From positions 186,001-250,000 of the forward strand of contig NZ_KE150266.1 in the NCBI RefSeq assembly GCF_000411155.1: 64,000 bases of DNA, read 5' to 3'. Each line of letters begins with the position of its first letter. The first letter of the stretch is position 1. The position numbers and the translations under genes are program-made. The notes beneath the pieces are model-generated. The model was not told the DNA's origin, did no database searches, and saw nothing but the letters and a program-made list of their open reading frames with translations. Source of the stretch: Gleimia europaea ACS-120-V-Col10b (GTDB taxonomy: Bacteria; Actinomycetota; Actinomycetes; Actinomycetales; Actinomycetaceae). Positions 1-9,007 of the stretch are shown piece by piece.

Positions 1-994
1 CGAAGTGGGGCACACAACTGTAGGCGCACGCGTAAACGGCAAGCTATCCAGCCTCGATTCAAAACTGGAGAGTGGTGACATCGTTGAGGTATTCACCTCG
101 AAAGCGCCGAACGCGGGTCCGAGCAGAGACTGGCTAAACTTTGTGGCGTCTTCCCGGGCGCGCTCGAAGATTAAAGCATGGTTTTCAAAGGAACGCCGGG
201 AAGAGGCGATTGAGGCCGGTAAGGAAAAGCTGGCTCGCACCATGCGTAAGCAACACCTACCCTTGCAACGCCTCATGAACCACGACACGATTGTGGGAAT
301 AGCGGCTTCTATGGGCTATCCAGACATCGGTTCGCTCTACGCTGCGATTGGGGAGGGGGGTATTTCCGCCCAGAGCGTGATGCAAAAGATCATGCAGTCC
401 CTCGGTGGCGATTTCGGAACCGAAGAAACCCTCTCCGAGGGAGTCACGCCGGGAGCGCACCAAAACAGGTGGGATCCAACCACGGCCGGGTCGGACGTCC
501 TCGTTGAAGGTATGGGCGGCGGTGACGTGTGGGTCAAGATTGCCAAGTGTTGTACTCCGGTGCCCGGCGACCCAATCATTGGGTTCATAACGCGCGGGCA
601 AGGCGTGTCCGTACACTCCCCGGATTGCGCTAACGCGGCCGCCCTGCAGCGTAACCATCCGGAACGGTTTGTGAATGTCGAATGGAGCACAAACGCATCC
701 TCGAACTATCTGGTGAAGATCCAGATTAAGGCCCTGGACCGGGCCCGGTTGCTGGGCGACCTAACCCAGGTGCTTTCGGATTACCAGGTGAACATTCTTT
801 CGGGCAACATGTCTACTTCGCCGGATCGAGTAGCAACGGTGCGGTTCACTGTGGAAATGGCAGAGCCTTCGCACATCAATGCCACGCTGAATGGTTTGCG
901 CCGGGTGGACGGCGTGTTCGAGGCCTTGCGCGTGCATGGGGGAAACTCGACAAAGGCGAAGAATAAGAAGAAGCAGAAGCAGCCGCGCCCGTAG
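1..994 (+). CDS. relA: RelA/SpoT (p)ppGpp synthetase/hydrolase, C-terminal part
   Basis: This is the C-terminal regulatory half of the long Rsh stringent-response enzyme, which makes and degrades (p)ppGpp. The frame is open from base 2, so the gene starts left of the window and its hydrolase and synthetase domains are not visible. What is seen: the end of a TGS domain (VGARVNGKL, LESGDIVEVF), a helical segment, a cysteine-containing RIS/zinc-finger-like segment (AKCCTPVPGDP, HSPDCANA) and a final ACT domain of about 75 residues, followed by a Lys-rich tail. In this family these domains sense the ribosome and restrain catalysis. The following order of DUF349 protein, MBL hydrolase and hisS is a familiar actinobacterial one. 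Confidence 0.96.
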   Translation, partial: EVGHTTVGARVNGKLSSLDSKLESGDIVEVFTSKAPNAGPSRDWLNFVASSRARSKIKAWFSKERREEAIEAGKEKLARTMRKQHLPLQRLMNHDTIVGIAASMGYPDIGSLYAAIGEGGISAQSVMQKIMQSLGGDFGTEETLSEGVTPGAHQNRWDPTTAGSDVLVEGMGGGDVWVKIAKCCTPVPGDPIIGFITRGQGVSVHSPDCANAAALQRNHPERFVNVEWSTNASSNYLVKIQIKALDRARLLGDLTQVLSDYQVNILSGNMSTSPDRVATVRFTVEMAEPSHINATLNGLRRVDGVFEALRVHGGNSTKAKNKKKQKQPRP

Positions 995-1020
995 CGGAAC
1001 TGACTAATTAGACAAGAAGA

Positions 1021-1048
1021 GGAGGGGAGAGCGGCTGCTCTCCCCTCC
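1021..1048. terminator. Terminator hairpin between convergent relA and DUF349 genes
   Basis: A perfect 12-bp stem (GGAGGGGAGAGC at 1021-1032 with GCTCTCCCCTCC at 1037-1048) encloses a 4-nt loop. On the minus strand it is followed by a pyrimidine-rich tail, so it mainly suits the DUF349 gene. It lies between two convergent genes and may serve both. Confidence 0.8.
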
Positions 1049-1069
1049 AAAAGTCTGGTCTAGCCGGGC

Positions 1070-2377
1070 TTAGTCGACGGAACCTTGAATCTGCTCTTGC
1101 CAAGCACGCTTCGTTGCCAGCGCGTCACGGATCGAAGCAACCTTCTTTTCATTGCCGTCAGCTTCAGCTTTTGCGAGGTCTGCCTCCAGCTCGGCAATGG
1201 AATCTGCGAGCTGACCTAGCATGCCTTCCGCACGAGCCTTCGTCTCTGGATCGGTGCGGCGCCACTGCTCTTCCTCCGCGTCACGAACCGCTTTCTCAAC
1301 GGCGCGCATGCGACTTTCCACACGGTTCATATCGGCGCGCGGAACGTGACCGGCTTCTTCCCAGCGATCTTGGATGTCACGGAGTTTTTTAATGGTGGCC
1401 TCAAGACTGTCAATGGGAAGTAGCGCCTCGGCCTCTTCCAGGAGGGCTTCCTTTACCTTGAGGTTCTCGCGGTATGCCGAATCAACGGCTTCCGAGTTGG
1501 CGCGCCGGGCATCGAAGAACACCTGCTGTGCCTCGCGGAAACGCTTCCACAGGGCGTCATCTTCCTTGCGGGAGGCGCGGCCGGCGGCCTTCCACCGATC
1601 CATCAGATCGCGGTAAGCAGCGGAAGTGCGGCCCCAGTCAGTTGAGTTCTGTAGCGCAGTGGCCTCCTCAATGAGAGCCTCTTTTACGCGCTTAACTTCA
1701 GCTTGGCGCGAGTCGAGTGCCGAGAAGAACTGACGGCGGTGGCGATCAAAACGCGTGCGGGCAGAAGAAAAACGCTTCCACAGGGCGTCCTCATCCGCGC
1801 GGTCAAGACGCGGCCCCTTACGCTGCAAGGCTTTCCACTCGTCTAAGAGGTCACGCAAACGCTGACCGGAGTTCTTCCACTGGGTTCTCTCTGGATCCTG
1901 CGCGGCAATGGATTCGGCTTCTACAACAACGGCCTCCCGATCAGCGAGGGCTTCTTCCTTCCGTTCCTTTGCCGCATCGTGGAGCTTTGCTACGCGTGCA
2001 CGCAGTGCGTCAAGGTTACCCACCGCAGCGGGTTCCTTGATTTCCTCGTCTAGTGACTTGAGCGTTTGCTCAATCTCCCTTGCGGCAAGGGTGGGAAGGC
2101 GCATCTCAAAAAGATTCACCTTCGCTGCAAGGTCTTCAAACCGTCGAGTGTACAAAGCGAGGGGCTTGTCAGGAACACCATCTGGATAGGAACCAACTTG
2201 GCGTTCGCCACCATTTTCCTTAACCCAAACGTTGCCTTCATCATCCACCCGGCCAAAAGCGGCAGGGTCTTCGTTCGAAGAAGCAGGCACAACCACCTTG
2301 GGAACTTTAGTTTCTTCGGTTGCTGAAATCTCTGGATCGCCAGCCTTAGCGCTAATAGGTTCTTTTTGATCGCTCAC
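1070..2377 (-). CDS. DUF349 family protein
   Basis: Protein of about 435 residues made mostly of charged alpha-helices. At least three DUF349 repeats are visible in the C-terminal two thirds, each with a W-K/E-x-A-x-R core followed by a DALWKRF-type or related segment (EWKALQRKGPRLDRAD; RWKAAGRASRKEDDALWKRF; RWEEAGHVPRAD). The fold is expected to be coiled-coil-like. The biochemical role is not established; position next to relA and hisS is common in Actinobacteria. I place the start at GTG 2377 (VSDQKEPIS), preceded by TTAGGA five bases upstream. The frame is open further upstream, but those residues (MRKHPLCT...) look non-coding. Confidence 0.85.
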   Translation of the reverse strand: MSDQKEPISAKAGDPEISATEETKVPKVVVPASSNEDPAAFGRVDDEGNVWVKENGGERQVGSYPDGVPDKPLALYTRRFEDLAAKVNLFEMRLPTLAAREIEQTLKSLDEEIKEPAAVGNLDALRARVAKLHDAAKERKEEALADREAVVVEAESIAAQDPERTQWKNSGQRLRDLLDEWKALQRKGPRLDRADEDALWKRFSSARTRFDRHRRQFFSALDSRQAEVKRVKEALIEEATALQNSTDWGRTSAAYRDLMDRWKAAGRASRKEDDALWKRFREAQQVFFDARRANSEAVDSAYRENLKVKEALLEEAEALLPIDSLEATIKKLRDIQDRWEEAGHVPRADMNRVESRMRAVEKAVRDAEEEQWRRTDPETKARAEGMLGQLADSIAELEADLAKAEADGNEKKVASIRDALATKRAWQEQIQGSVD

Positions 2378-2548
2378 GATATTCCTAACGAGGACGGGGT
2401 TGGCATACGCCTGACCGTTCGACAATGTGCACAGCGGATGTTTCCGCACTGCTCATACTACGTCGATTTAGTGTGATTTAACACTTTTGACCAACATTCA
2501 TCAGCTTGGTGAGCTAACGCGGTTGCGGTGAGGTTACGCGGTTTCCGC

Positions 2549-2554
2549 TAAAGT
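2549..2554 (+). promoter_or_regulatory. Putative -10 box of a leaderless transcript (MBL hydrolase)
   Basis: TAAAGT ends 7 nt before the ATG at 2562 and there is no Shine-Dalgarno, the arrangement typical of actinobacterial leaderless mRNAs. No clear -35 was seen. Confidence 0.45.
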
Positions 2555-2561
2555 GTGACCT

Positions 2562-3275
2562 ATGAAGATAGAACGGATCGAATCTGTAGCGCTGGGGGAG
2601 AACTGCTACGTCGTGGCGCCACAACAGGCTACAGACGCGCTCGTAGTGGATCCCGGAGTAGGAACAAGCGAACCCGTGAAAGCGTTTTTAGAGGGCGCAG
2701 GTTTAACTGCTCGGGCGGTGTTGTTAACCCACGGGCATTTTGACCACGTTTGGGAATGTGCCCGGTTCGACGTCCCGGTTTACGTGCCGGGCCCGGACAT
2801 GTATCGGATGGAAGATCCGCTCTCGCACTCGATTGGTTTCGGAAACTTCGGCATTTGGAACAAGCCTGCGGATTTGCGGGAAGTTCCCAGCCAAGTGTTC
2901 CAGCCGATTGAGGGGCTTAACATGCTGATGCTTCCCGCACCCGGGCATACGGAAGGTTCCGCCCTTTTCTTGGTGGAAATTCCGGCGGGAGAGATTTTTG
3001 AGACCAACGCTTCCCTACCTTCAGTTCGTACTGGGTTGGGGCCATTGCAGATGTCGCAGCCGCTGGCGTTTGTGGGCGATGTAATTTTTGCCGGTTCGGT
3101 TGGACGTACCGACCTGCCGGGCGGAGACGAGACCCAAATGCGTCACTCGCTGCGAACCCTGGCGAATGCTTTGGACCCTGATACTTGGATGCTGCCCGGC
3201 CATGGCCCCGCAACGAACTGGCGCAACGAGCAGGCCACAAACCCTTACGTTAAGCGCGCAAAAGAGCTCGGTTAA
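2562..3275 (+). CDS. MBL-fold metallo-hydrolase (glyoxalase II-like)
   Basis: A 237-residue metallo-beta-lactamase-fold hydrolase. Metal ligands are visible: the HxHxDH motif as THGHFDH near residue 57, the later histidine in PGHTEGS near residue 128, the aspartate in FVGDVIFAGSVGRTD and the final histidine in LPGHGPAT. The pattern resembles hydroxyacylglutathione hydrolase-like proteins that act on thioesters or related small metabolites; the substrate cannot be told from the sequence, and Actinobacteria generally do not use glutathione. It sits directly upstream of hisS (27-bp gap), an order conserved in many actinobacteria, and is probably cotranscribed with it. The start has no Shine-Dalgarno and appears leaderless. 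Confidence 0.9.
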   Translation: MKIERIESVALGENCYVVAPQQATDALVVDPGVGTSEPVKAFLEGAGLTARAVLLTHGHFDHVWECARFDVPVYVPGPDMYRMEDPLSHSIGFGNFGIWNKPADLREVPSQVFQPIEGLNMLMLPAPGHTEGSALFLVEIPAGEIFETNASLPSVRTGLGPLQMSQPLAFVGDVIFAGSVGRTDLPGGDETQMRHSLRTLANALDPDTWMLPGHGPATNWRNEQATNPYVKRAKELG

Positions 3276-3302
3276 TACTTATTTAGAACTAGGAAGAAAA
3301 CA

Positions 3303-4643
3303 ATGCCAGCACGCACCTCACTGTCCGGTTTCCCCGAATGGCTTCCCGCCGAACGGATTGTGGAACAGCACATTCTTGATCAACTACGTGAGACCTTTGA
3401 GCTCCACGGTTTTGCCTCTATTGAAACCCGCGCTGTTGAGACTTTGGATGACCTGCTTCGCAAGGGAGAAACCTCAAAAGAGGTCTACCTGCTTGAGCGC
3501 CTGCAAGACCAGTTGCAAGAGCGCTCTGATTCCAAGAAGGAACGCACCCTGGGCCTGCACTTTGACCTCACGGTGCCGTTTGCCCGCTACGTCCTCGACA
3601 ATGCTGGTGAACTTCAGTTTCCGTTCCGCCGCTACCAGATCCAAAAAGTGTGGCGCGGAGAACGCCCCCAAGACGGGCGTTTTCGCGAGTTCACGCAGGC
3701 TGATATCGACATCGTGGGCAACGGTACGCTTGCGTTCCACCACGAGGTGGAAATTCCCCTGGTGATTTTGGAGGCGTTTTCTAAGCTCCCGATACCGCCG
3801 GTTACGGTTTTGGTGAATAACCGCAAGATCGTGCAGGGCTTTTGCGAAGGAATCGGCGTGGAGAATGTTGAGCAGGCGCTTCGTTCTATAGACAAGTTGG
3901 ACAAGATTGGGCCTGAGGGAGTACGCGCGGAAATGGAAGAGTTTGACTTTCAAGCCGAGCAGATTGATCAGCTTTTGAAGCTTGCGCAAATTTCTGGCGA
4001 TGATCAAAGCGTGCTGAATGAGGTTCGCGCTCTCGGCGTGTCTAATGAGCTTCTTGAAGAAGGCCTCGAAGAACTCGGAGCACTACTAGCGGCCGGAGAA
4101 AAGCGGGCGCCGCACCGTTTGCGTGCCGAACTGAAGATTACGCGCGGCCTGGACTATTACACGGGTACGGTTTATGAAACCGAGCTGGAGGGGCACAAGG
4201 ATCTTGGCTCCATCTGCTCGGGAGGACGCTACGATTCGCTCGCCTCCGATGGGAAGCGCTCCTATCCGGGTGTGGGCATCTCAATCGGCGTTTCGCGCCT
4301 AGTTTCGCGTATCTTGGCCGAGGGGCTTGCCACAGCATCGCGCTCGGTGCCAACGGCTGTTCTCGTGGCCGTGATGAATGAGGAATCGCGCGAGGCATCG
4401 CAAGACGTTGCCGCAACGCTTAGAGCACGCGGCATAGCAACCGAGGTTTCGCCCAACTCGCAGAAGTTTGGAAAGCAAATCCGATACGCGGACAGGCGTG
4501 GTATTCCGTTCGTGTGGTTTATCGGCGAGGACGGGGCGCACGAGGTAAAAGATATTCGCTCGGGCGAGCAGCAAAGCGCTGATCCACAGACGTGGAGGCC
4601 ACCGGCTGAGGATCTGAAGCCCACCGTAAAACTGGGGGAGTAG
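3303..4643 (+). CDS. hisS: Histidyl-tRNA synthetase
   Basis: Class II aminoacyl-tRNA synthetase charging tRNA-His, 446 residues, of normal length. Class II motif 2 is visible as FRRYQIQKVWRGERPQDGRF, followed by the ADIDIVG strand. The histidine-specific motif GLDYYTGTVYE lies near residue 282, and motif 3 falls in the PGVGISIGVSRL segment. The C-terminal about 95 residues form the anticodon-binding domain. The ATG at 3303 has an AGGA Shine-Dalgarno eight bases upstream. Only 3 bp separate its stop from the next gene, a GTPase, so the two are probably coexpressed. Confidence 0.98.
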   Translation: MPARTSLSGFPEWLPAERIVEQHILDQLRETFELHGFASIETRAVETLDDLLRKGETSKEVYLLERLQDQLQERSDSKKERTLGLHFDLTVPFARYVLDNAGELQFPFRRYQIQKVWRGERPQDGRFREFTQADIDIVGNGTLAFHHEVEIPLVILEAFSKLPIPPVTVLVNNRKIVQGFCEGIGVENVEQALRSIDKLDKIGPEGVRAEMEEFDFQAEQIDQLLKLAQISGDDQSVLNEVRALGVSNELLEEGLEELGALLAAGEKRAPHRLRAELKITRGLDYYTGTVYETELEGHKDLGSICSGGRYDSLASDGKRSYPGVGISIGVSRLVSRILAEGLATASRSVPTAVLVAVMNEESREASQDVAATLRARGIATEVSPNSQKFGKQIRYADRRGIPFVWFIGEDGAHEVKDIRSGEQQSADPQTWRPPAEDLKPTVKLGE

Positions 4644-4646
4644 CAG

Positions 4647-6353
4647 GTGGAGGAATATCTTTCCCTGAGCGCGCTCGAGGGCGTGCTTGCCGGTGTTGCG
4701 CTTCCGTTGGATCTTCCTGAAGCGCCTAATGCGCGAGAGGTGGCGAATCGGTCTGCGCGGCGCCTAGAGGATCATATTTTGCCGCGGTTACAAAGCCTGG
4801 ACGCACCGCTGGTGTGCGTGGTGGGTGGCTCCACGGGGGCGGGCAAATCAACGATTGTGAACTCGCTGGTGGGCCAGCAGGTGTCGGCATCGTCCGCGAA
4901 ACGACCAACTACTAGAAGCCCGCTTCTGCTTCATCGCGGCGCTGATGCGCACTGGTTTGAAAATGACCGGGTGCTTCCCACACTGCCGCGCCGTCGCGTT
5001 GCGGCGGACGCGCCGCCCTCCGCGCCGAATGTGGACGTAGTGAATGAGCTGGAGCTTCGTGCAAATGAGCAGGTTCCAGACGGCCTCGCCATTATTGATG
5101 CACCTGATCTGGATTCGGTGGTGGCAGACAATCGGGCGCTTGCCCGCCAGCTATTGGACGCGGCTGACTTTTGGGTTTTTGTAACCACCGCGGCCCGGTA
5201 TGCGGATGCGGTGCCGTGGCAAATGCTCCAAGATGCGGCGGCGCGAAACATTGCGATAGCAGTGGTATTGAACCGCGTTCCAGCAGGTGCCGTGGAAGAG
5301 GTGCGCGCAGATTTGTCCACCATGCTCGCGCAGGCGGGGCTGGGAAGCGCACCCCTGATAGCGATTGAAGAAGCCCCACTTGCAGAAGGCATGATTTCAC
5401 CTCAGAGTCTGCGCCCACTTGCAAACTGGTTGACGTCGCTGACCGATACTGCGGCGGTGCGCGCGCAAACTGCCCGGAGGACGCTACGTGGATCCGTTGC
5501 AGAACTGCTGGACGGCCTCTCTCTTGTTGAATCGGCCCTGGTAGAACAGGCGATTGTCGCAACGGACGGCCTCGCCGTCCTTGACGCCCGGGTTGACGCT
5601 GCAACGCGCCGAGTAGCAAAACAAACGGGAGACGGCACACTCTTGCGCGGTGAGGTGCTTGCCAGATGGCAAGAGGTGGTGGGCACGGCCGAACTGTCGC
5701 GTCGAATTGATCAGGGCGTGTCTTGGTTGAAGGCGCGCGTGACTGGCTTCCTCACGGGCAAGCCCGTTAGCACGCAGCCGGTTGAGGCCGCACTTGGTGA
5801 CGGATTGCGCGCTTTGCTGGCCGATGAAATTGTGCGTACCCACGACGAAGTGAGGCGAACTTGGGCGCAAAGCCGGGCGATGCGAGATGTCGAGGCCGGG
5901 GTAGAGCCCGTACCTACTGCGCAGTTCGATCAGATGGCGAAGGATTTGACGCGGGAGTGGCAGCACAGCCTGCTCAAAATGGTGTCGGATCAGGCGGGAT
6001 CTAAGAAGATGTCAGCCCGATTCCTGGCGATTGGTGTGAACGTCCTCGGTGTGGCGTTGATGATCGTAATCTTTGCATCTACGGGTGGTTTGACCGGCGC
6101 CGAGGTAGGAGTTGCCGGCGCCACTTCGGTAGTGGCCCAGCGCCTCCTCGAATCGGTGTTTGGTGATCAGGCAGTCTCGGCGATGACGAAACAGGCGCAC
6201 AGTGATTTGCAGGAGCGTTTCCGCGCAGTTTTAAGTGAATCCCTCGAATCTTTTGCGCAAAGCATGCCAGAGGTGTCAGATCCAGAAGAACTGAGTGGGG
6301 CCGTTCAGCGGGCTCGCCAAGCATGGGAGCGAGGTGAGCATGCGAATCTTTAA
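4647..6353 (+). CDS. Dynamin-like membrane GTPase, first of pair
   Basis: A 568-residue P-loop GTPase with a dynamin-like layout. G1/Walker A GGSTGAGKST lies near residue 60, followed by a G2-like threonine in KRPTTRSP. The G3 region reads DAPDLDS rather than the usual DxxG, and the G4 region VVLNRVP lacks the NKxD aspartate. A hydrophobic hairpin near residues 455-500 (VLGVALMIVIFAS and a Gly/Ala-rich segment) should insert into membrane. The GTG start lies 3 bp after hisS. A second, related GTPase overlaps its end, suggesting a heteromeric pair like the paired dynamin-like proteins of other actinobacteria. Membrane remodelling is the likely role, but this is inferred from family features only. 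Confidence 0.8.
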   Translation: MEEYLSLSALEGVLAGVALPLDLPEAPNAREVANRSARRLEDHILPRLQSLDAPLVCVVGGSTGAGKSTIVNSLVGQQVSASSAKRPTTRSPLLLHRGADAHWFENDRVLPTLPRRRVAADAPPSAPNVDVVNELELRANEQVPDGLAIIDAPDLDSVVADNRALARQLLDAADFWVFVTTAARYADAVPWQMLQDAAARNIAIAVVLNRVPAGAVEEVRADLSTMLAQAGLGSAPLIAIEEAPLAEGMISPQSLRPLANWLTSLTDTAAVRAQTARRTLRGSVAELLDGLSLVESALVEQAIVATDGLAVLDARVDAATRRVAKQTGDGTLLRGEVLARWQEVVGTAELSRRIDQGVSWLKARVTGFLTGKPVSTQPVEAALGDGLRALLADEIVRTHDEVRRTWAQSRAMRDVEAGVEPVPTAQFDQMAKDLTREWQHSLLKMVSDQAGSKKMSARFLAIGVNVLGVALMIVIFASTGGLTGAEVGVAGATSVVAQRLLESVFGDQAVSAMTKQAHSDLQERFRAVLSESLESFAQSMPEVSDPEELSGAVQRARQAWERGEHANL

Positions 6354-7935
6354 CCGGATTGGTGATGCGCCGGTCGATGCTCGCGTTCGCGACCTGGTGG
6401 AAGTGTTGGACTTACTGGGCGATGATTTGCCGGTCGACAAGCGTAGCGAGTACACACAGGTGGCTGATATTGCTGCGGATCGCCTTGCCCTCGACCCTGA
6501 TATGACTGTGGTTGCCTTGATCGGCGCCACGGGATCAGGGAAGTCAAGCCTATTCAACGCGCTGCTCGAAGTTGATCTGGCGCCGGTTGGGGTGCGTCGG
6601 CCCACCACCACCTCAACGATGGCGGCAAGTGCACCGGGAACGCAGGCTAATGCGATCTTGGACTGGCTGCAGATTAAGAATCGCGTGTACATTCCTGCGG
6701 GCCTCGGCCTGTCTAGTGACATCACTATTGTGGACATGCCGGACGTGGACTCGGTGAATGAGGAAAACCGTCAGGCGGCGCAGCGTCTTGCGCAACGCGC
6801 AGATATTCTGATTTGGGTGGTCGATCCGCAAAAATATGCCGATGATGTTCTACATTCGCACTTCATTAAGCCCTACGCGAAGCATTCTCGCGTCACGATC
6901 GTGGCATTAACACAGGTTGATCTGCTTTCACCCGGCGATCAGATGGTGATTGTGGACGATTTACGAGGCCTGCTTGCCGATGACGGTCTTCAAAATGCGC
7001 GCATTGTGCTTACATCTGCCAAAACGGGGCAGGGCATTGCTGAGCTACGCATGCACATCAACGACACGGCGCAGGTTCAGCGCGTGGAGTCAGCCCGGTT
7101 AAAGGCGGATGTGAGTGACGTTGCCAGCCGTATTCGCAGTGACCTGGGCCAGACAGCTAGCGTACTTCCCGCTGTGAAGGAACGTGACGTGGTTAGGGAT
7201 CTGACCGAGGATAGTGCTCGAGCCGCTGGGGCGCCGGAAGTGGCCGATGCGGTGCGCCGCGCCTACATTCATCGGGCGAAAAAACGGGTTGGTTGGCTCC
7301 CCACTCGTTATTGGCGAAATCTGCGTCCCGATCCGCTGAAACGCTGGCATTTGGGTGAGGGCGCGGGGGAAGTGCATTCGCTGCGTGTCAGCGAGGTGTC
7401 GAGCTCCGCGCTACAGGTGAGTTTGCGATCGCTTACCGAACGCGTTGCGCAGGGCCGCCCGCGCGTGTGGGCCAATGACCTGCGCGCGGTGGCAAGTGAG
7501 GCTGGTAGCACAATCAGTGATGATTTGAATGAGGCGGTCGCTAGTACTGACCTTGCAATTCGTGATGAGCCGTCTCGGTGGTGGCGTTTTTCTAATGCCC
7601 TGCAGTGGCTCGGATGGTTGGTTGCGTTAGCGGGCGCGCTTTGGCTCGCTGCGGTGTGGGCCTCGCGAGAGTTTCTGCTAATCAATTGGGATCTTCCCCG
7701 TTTGCACGAGGTGCCGTACCCTACCTGGATGTTGTTGGGCGGCTTGGTGTGGACGCTAGTGGTCGTGCTCATCTCGCATTTTGCAACGCGAATAGTTGCC
7801 AGAAGACTGGGAACGCGGGCGGGGCAGTCGCTGCGAGCTAGCATTGAAACAACGGTGCGGGTAAAGCTGTGGGCGCCGCTCCACGCCGAAGACCAACGCC
7901 AACGGCAGATAGTGGATCTGCTGTCACGCTTATAG
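6340..7935 (+). CDS. Dynamin-like membrane GTPase, second of pair
   Basis: About 531 residues. Walker A GATGSGKSS lies near residue 62, followed by VGVRRPTTT (G2 threonine). G3 reads DMPDVDS, again with proline-aspartate in place of the usual DxxG, and G4 is a variant ALTQVD. Two strong transmembrane helices lie near residues 425-485 (WLVALAGALWLAAVW; WMLLGGLVWTLVVVLI). The ATG at 6340 overlaps the upstream GTPase by 14 bp and has GAGG five bases before it; a GTG at 6334 is the alternative. Conservation of the P-loop in both proteins and translational coupling suggest a stoichiometric pair at the cytoplasmic membrane. No function is assigned beyond membrane-associated GTPase. Confidence 0.8.
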   Translation: MRIFNRIGDAPVDARVRDLVEVLDLLGDDLPVDKRSEYTQVADIAADRLALDPDMTVVALIGATGSGKSSLFNALLEVDLAPVGVRRPTTTSTMAASAPGTQANAILDWLQIKNRVYIPAGLGLSSDITIVDMPDVDSVNEENRQAAQRLAQRADILIWVVDPQKYADDVLHSHFIKPYAKHSRVTIVALTQVDLLSPGDQMVIVDDLRGLLADDGLQNARIVLTSAKTGQGIAELRMHINDTAQVQRVESARLKADVSDVASRIRSDLGQTASVLPAVKERDVVRDLTEDSARAAGAPEVADAVRRAYIHRAKKRVGWLPTRYWRNLRPDPLKRWHLGEGAGEVHSLRVSEVSSSALQVSLRSLTERVAQGRPRVWANDLRAVASEAGSTISDDLNEAVASTDLAIRDEPSRWWRFSNALQWLGWLVALAGALWLAAVWASREFLLINWDLPRLHEVPYPTWMLLGGLVWTLVVVLISHFATRIVARRLGTRAGQSLRASIETTVRVKLWAPLHAEDQRQRQIVDLLSRL

Positions 7936-7993
7936 CGGGGAATTTTCGTTCGGCGTGCCACAAAGGTGTTTGCGGCTAAGAGCCAGGGGAATC

Positions 7994-8869
7994 CTATGTT
8001 GTGGACACAGCGAGGAATTCCCGTGCGGGTTTGGCTGCAAAACCAGTTTCGGTACGCAGGCGCCTACCAGCCGTGTAGGTGACATCAAAATAGTGAAAAC
8101 GCCAATTTTTTGACAGGATGGCTTCGAAAAATTCGTCGTCATTCACGGTGCGATTACTCATGGCCACCGTACATTGCTTGTCATTTACGAGCATTTCCAT
8201 CCACTCACACAGCTGCTTTTGGTGCGCGTCATCAAACTGTGTGCCATAGGAAGTGAAGCTACCGCGATACGGCGGATCACAATACACAAAGCTTCCCTTT
8301 GGTACCAGAAGTTGCTGGTAATCAGCGGCGTTAATCTCGGTTCGTTGCAACGCGTCTGCCCATGCCAAAAGAAGGGGCTCTTGAAAGACTTGCTCTTTTG
8401 TTTGGTGGTTCAGCAATCCGGCAGGAGTGGCAAAAAGGCCTCCGCCCTCTTTATTTGTCTGCCAGATCCCATTAAAGCCGGTACGCATTAGGAAATAGAG
8501 CAGGGCACAATCCTGGGTTTGCCAGTATTCGCGCCGTTTTTGATAGTAGAAGTCTTTACGGCGATCCTTGCCTGCAATCGCGAGGTATTCATCCGTCAAA
8601 GTATCAACGGCTTCGATGAAGCAAGCCGCATCTGTTTTAAGTGCCCGTAAGATCCCTGCAAGTTCGCTATTCACATCGTTGATAATGAAATCGAGTTCAG
8701 GGTGCGCCTCAGCGTATTCGTTAAAGAGGCTACAAAATACGGCGCCACCTCCAAAAAATGGCTCCACATAGGTCTTGTATTGTGCGAGGTCGGGCAAATG
8801 CGCGTCGTAATGCTTGAGCAATCTGCTTTTGCCCCCAGCCCACATGTAAAACGGTTTCAACTGCTCCAT
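7994..8869 (-). CDS. dam: Orphan DNA adenine N6-methyltransferase (Dam/D12 class)
   Basis: A 291-residue amino-methyltransferase of the D12/Dam class. It has the N-terminal WAGGKSRLL motif near residue 11, the SAM-binding motif YVEPFFGGGAVF near residue 35 and the catalytic motif YCDPPYRGSF near residue 190. This class usually methylates adenine in GATC; that specificity is inferred. The gene is visibly more AT-rich than its neighbours, and no restriction endonuclease, MutH or phage gene lies beside it, so it is probably an acquired orphan methylase. It is downstream of the DEAD-box helicase on the same strand after a 138-bp gap, and convergent with the GTPase gene with no clear terminator in the 58-bp gap. 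Confidence 0.9.
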   Translation of the reverse strand: MEQLKPFYMWAGGKSRLLKHYDAHLPDLAQYKTYVEPFFGGGAVFCSLFNEYAEAHPELDFIINDVNSELAGILRALKTDAACFIEAVDTLTDEYLAIAGKDRRKDFYYQKRREYWQTQDCALLYFLMRTGFNGIWQTNKEGGGLFATPAGLLNHQTKEQVFQEPLLLAWADALQRTEINAADYQQLLVPKGSFVYCDPPYRGSFTSYGTQFDDAHQKQLCEWMEMLVNDKQCTVAMSNRTVNDDEFFEAILSKNWRFHYFDVTYTAGRRLRTETGFAAKPAREFLAVSTT

Positions 8870-9007
8870 GTAGCTAATTTTCTACTATCGGCGATAAAGC
8901 TCTGGGTGATTCCTATTGTTCTTTTACACTCAAATCCTGCAAATCCCCGACCTGAAAGTGCAAAACCGGAGATTAACAGCATATCTTTCAACGCCAAGTC
9001 GAGAGCT

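Noticed and set aside
7994..8869. Dam methylase as part of a restriction-modification system.
   Set aside because: No endonuclease or specificity gene is adjacent on either side; the neighbours are housekeeping genes.
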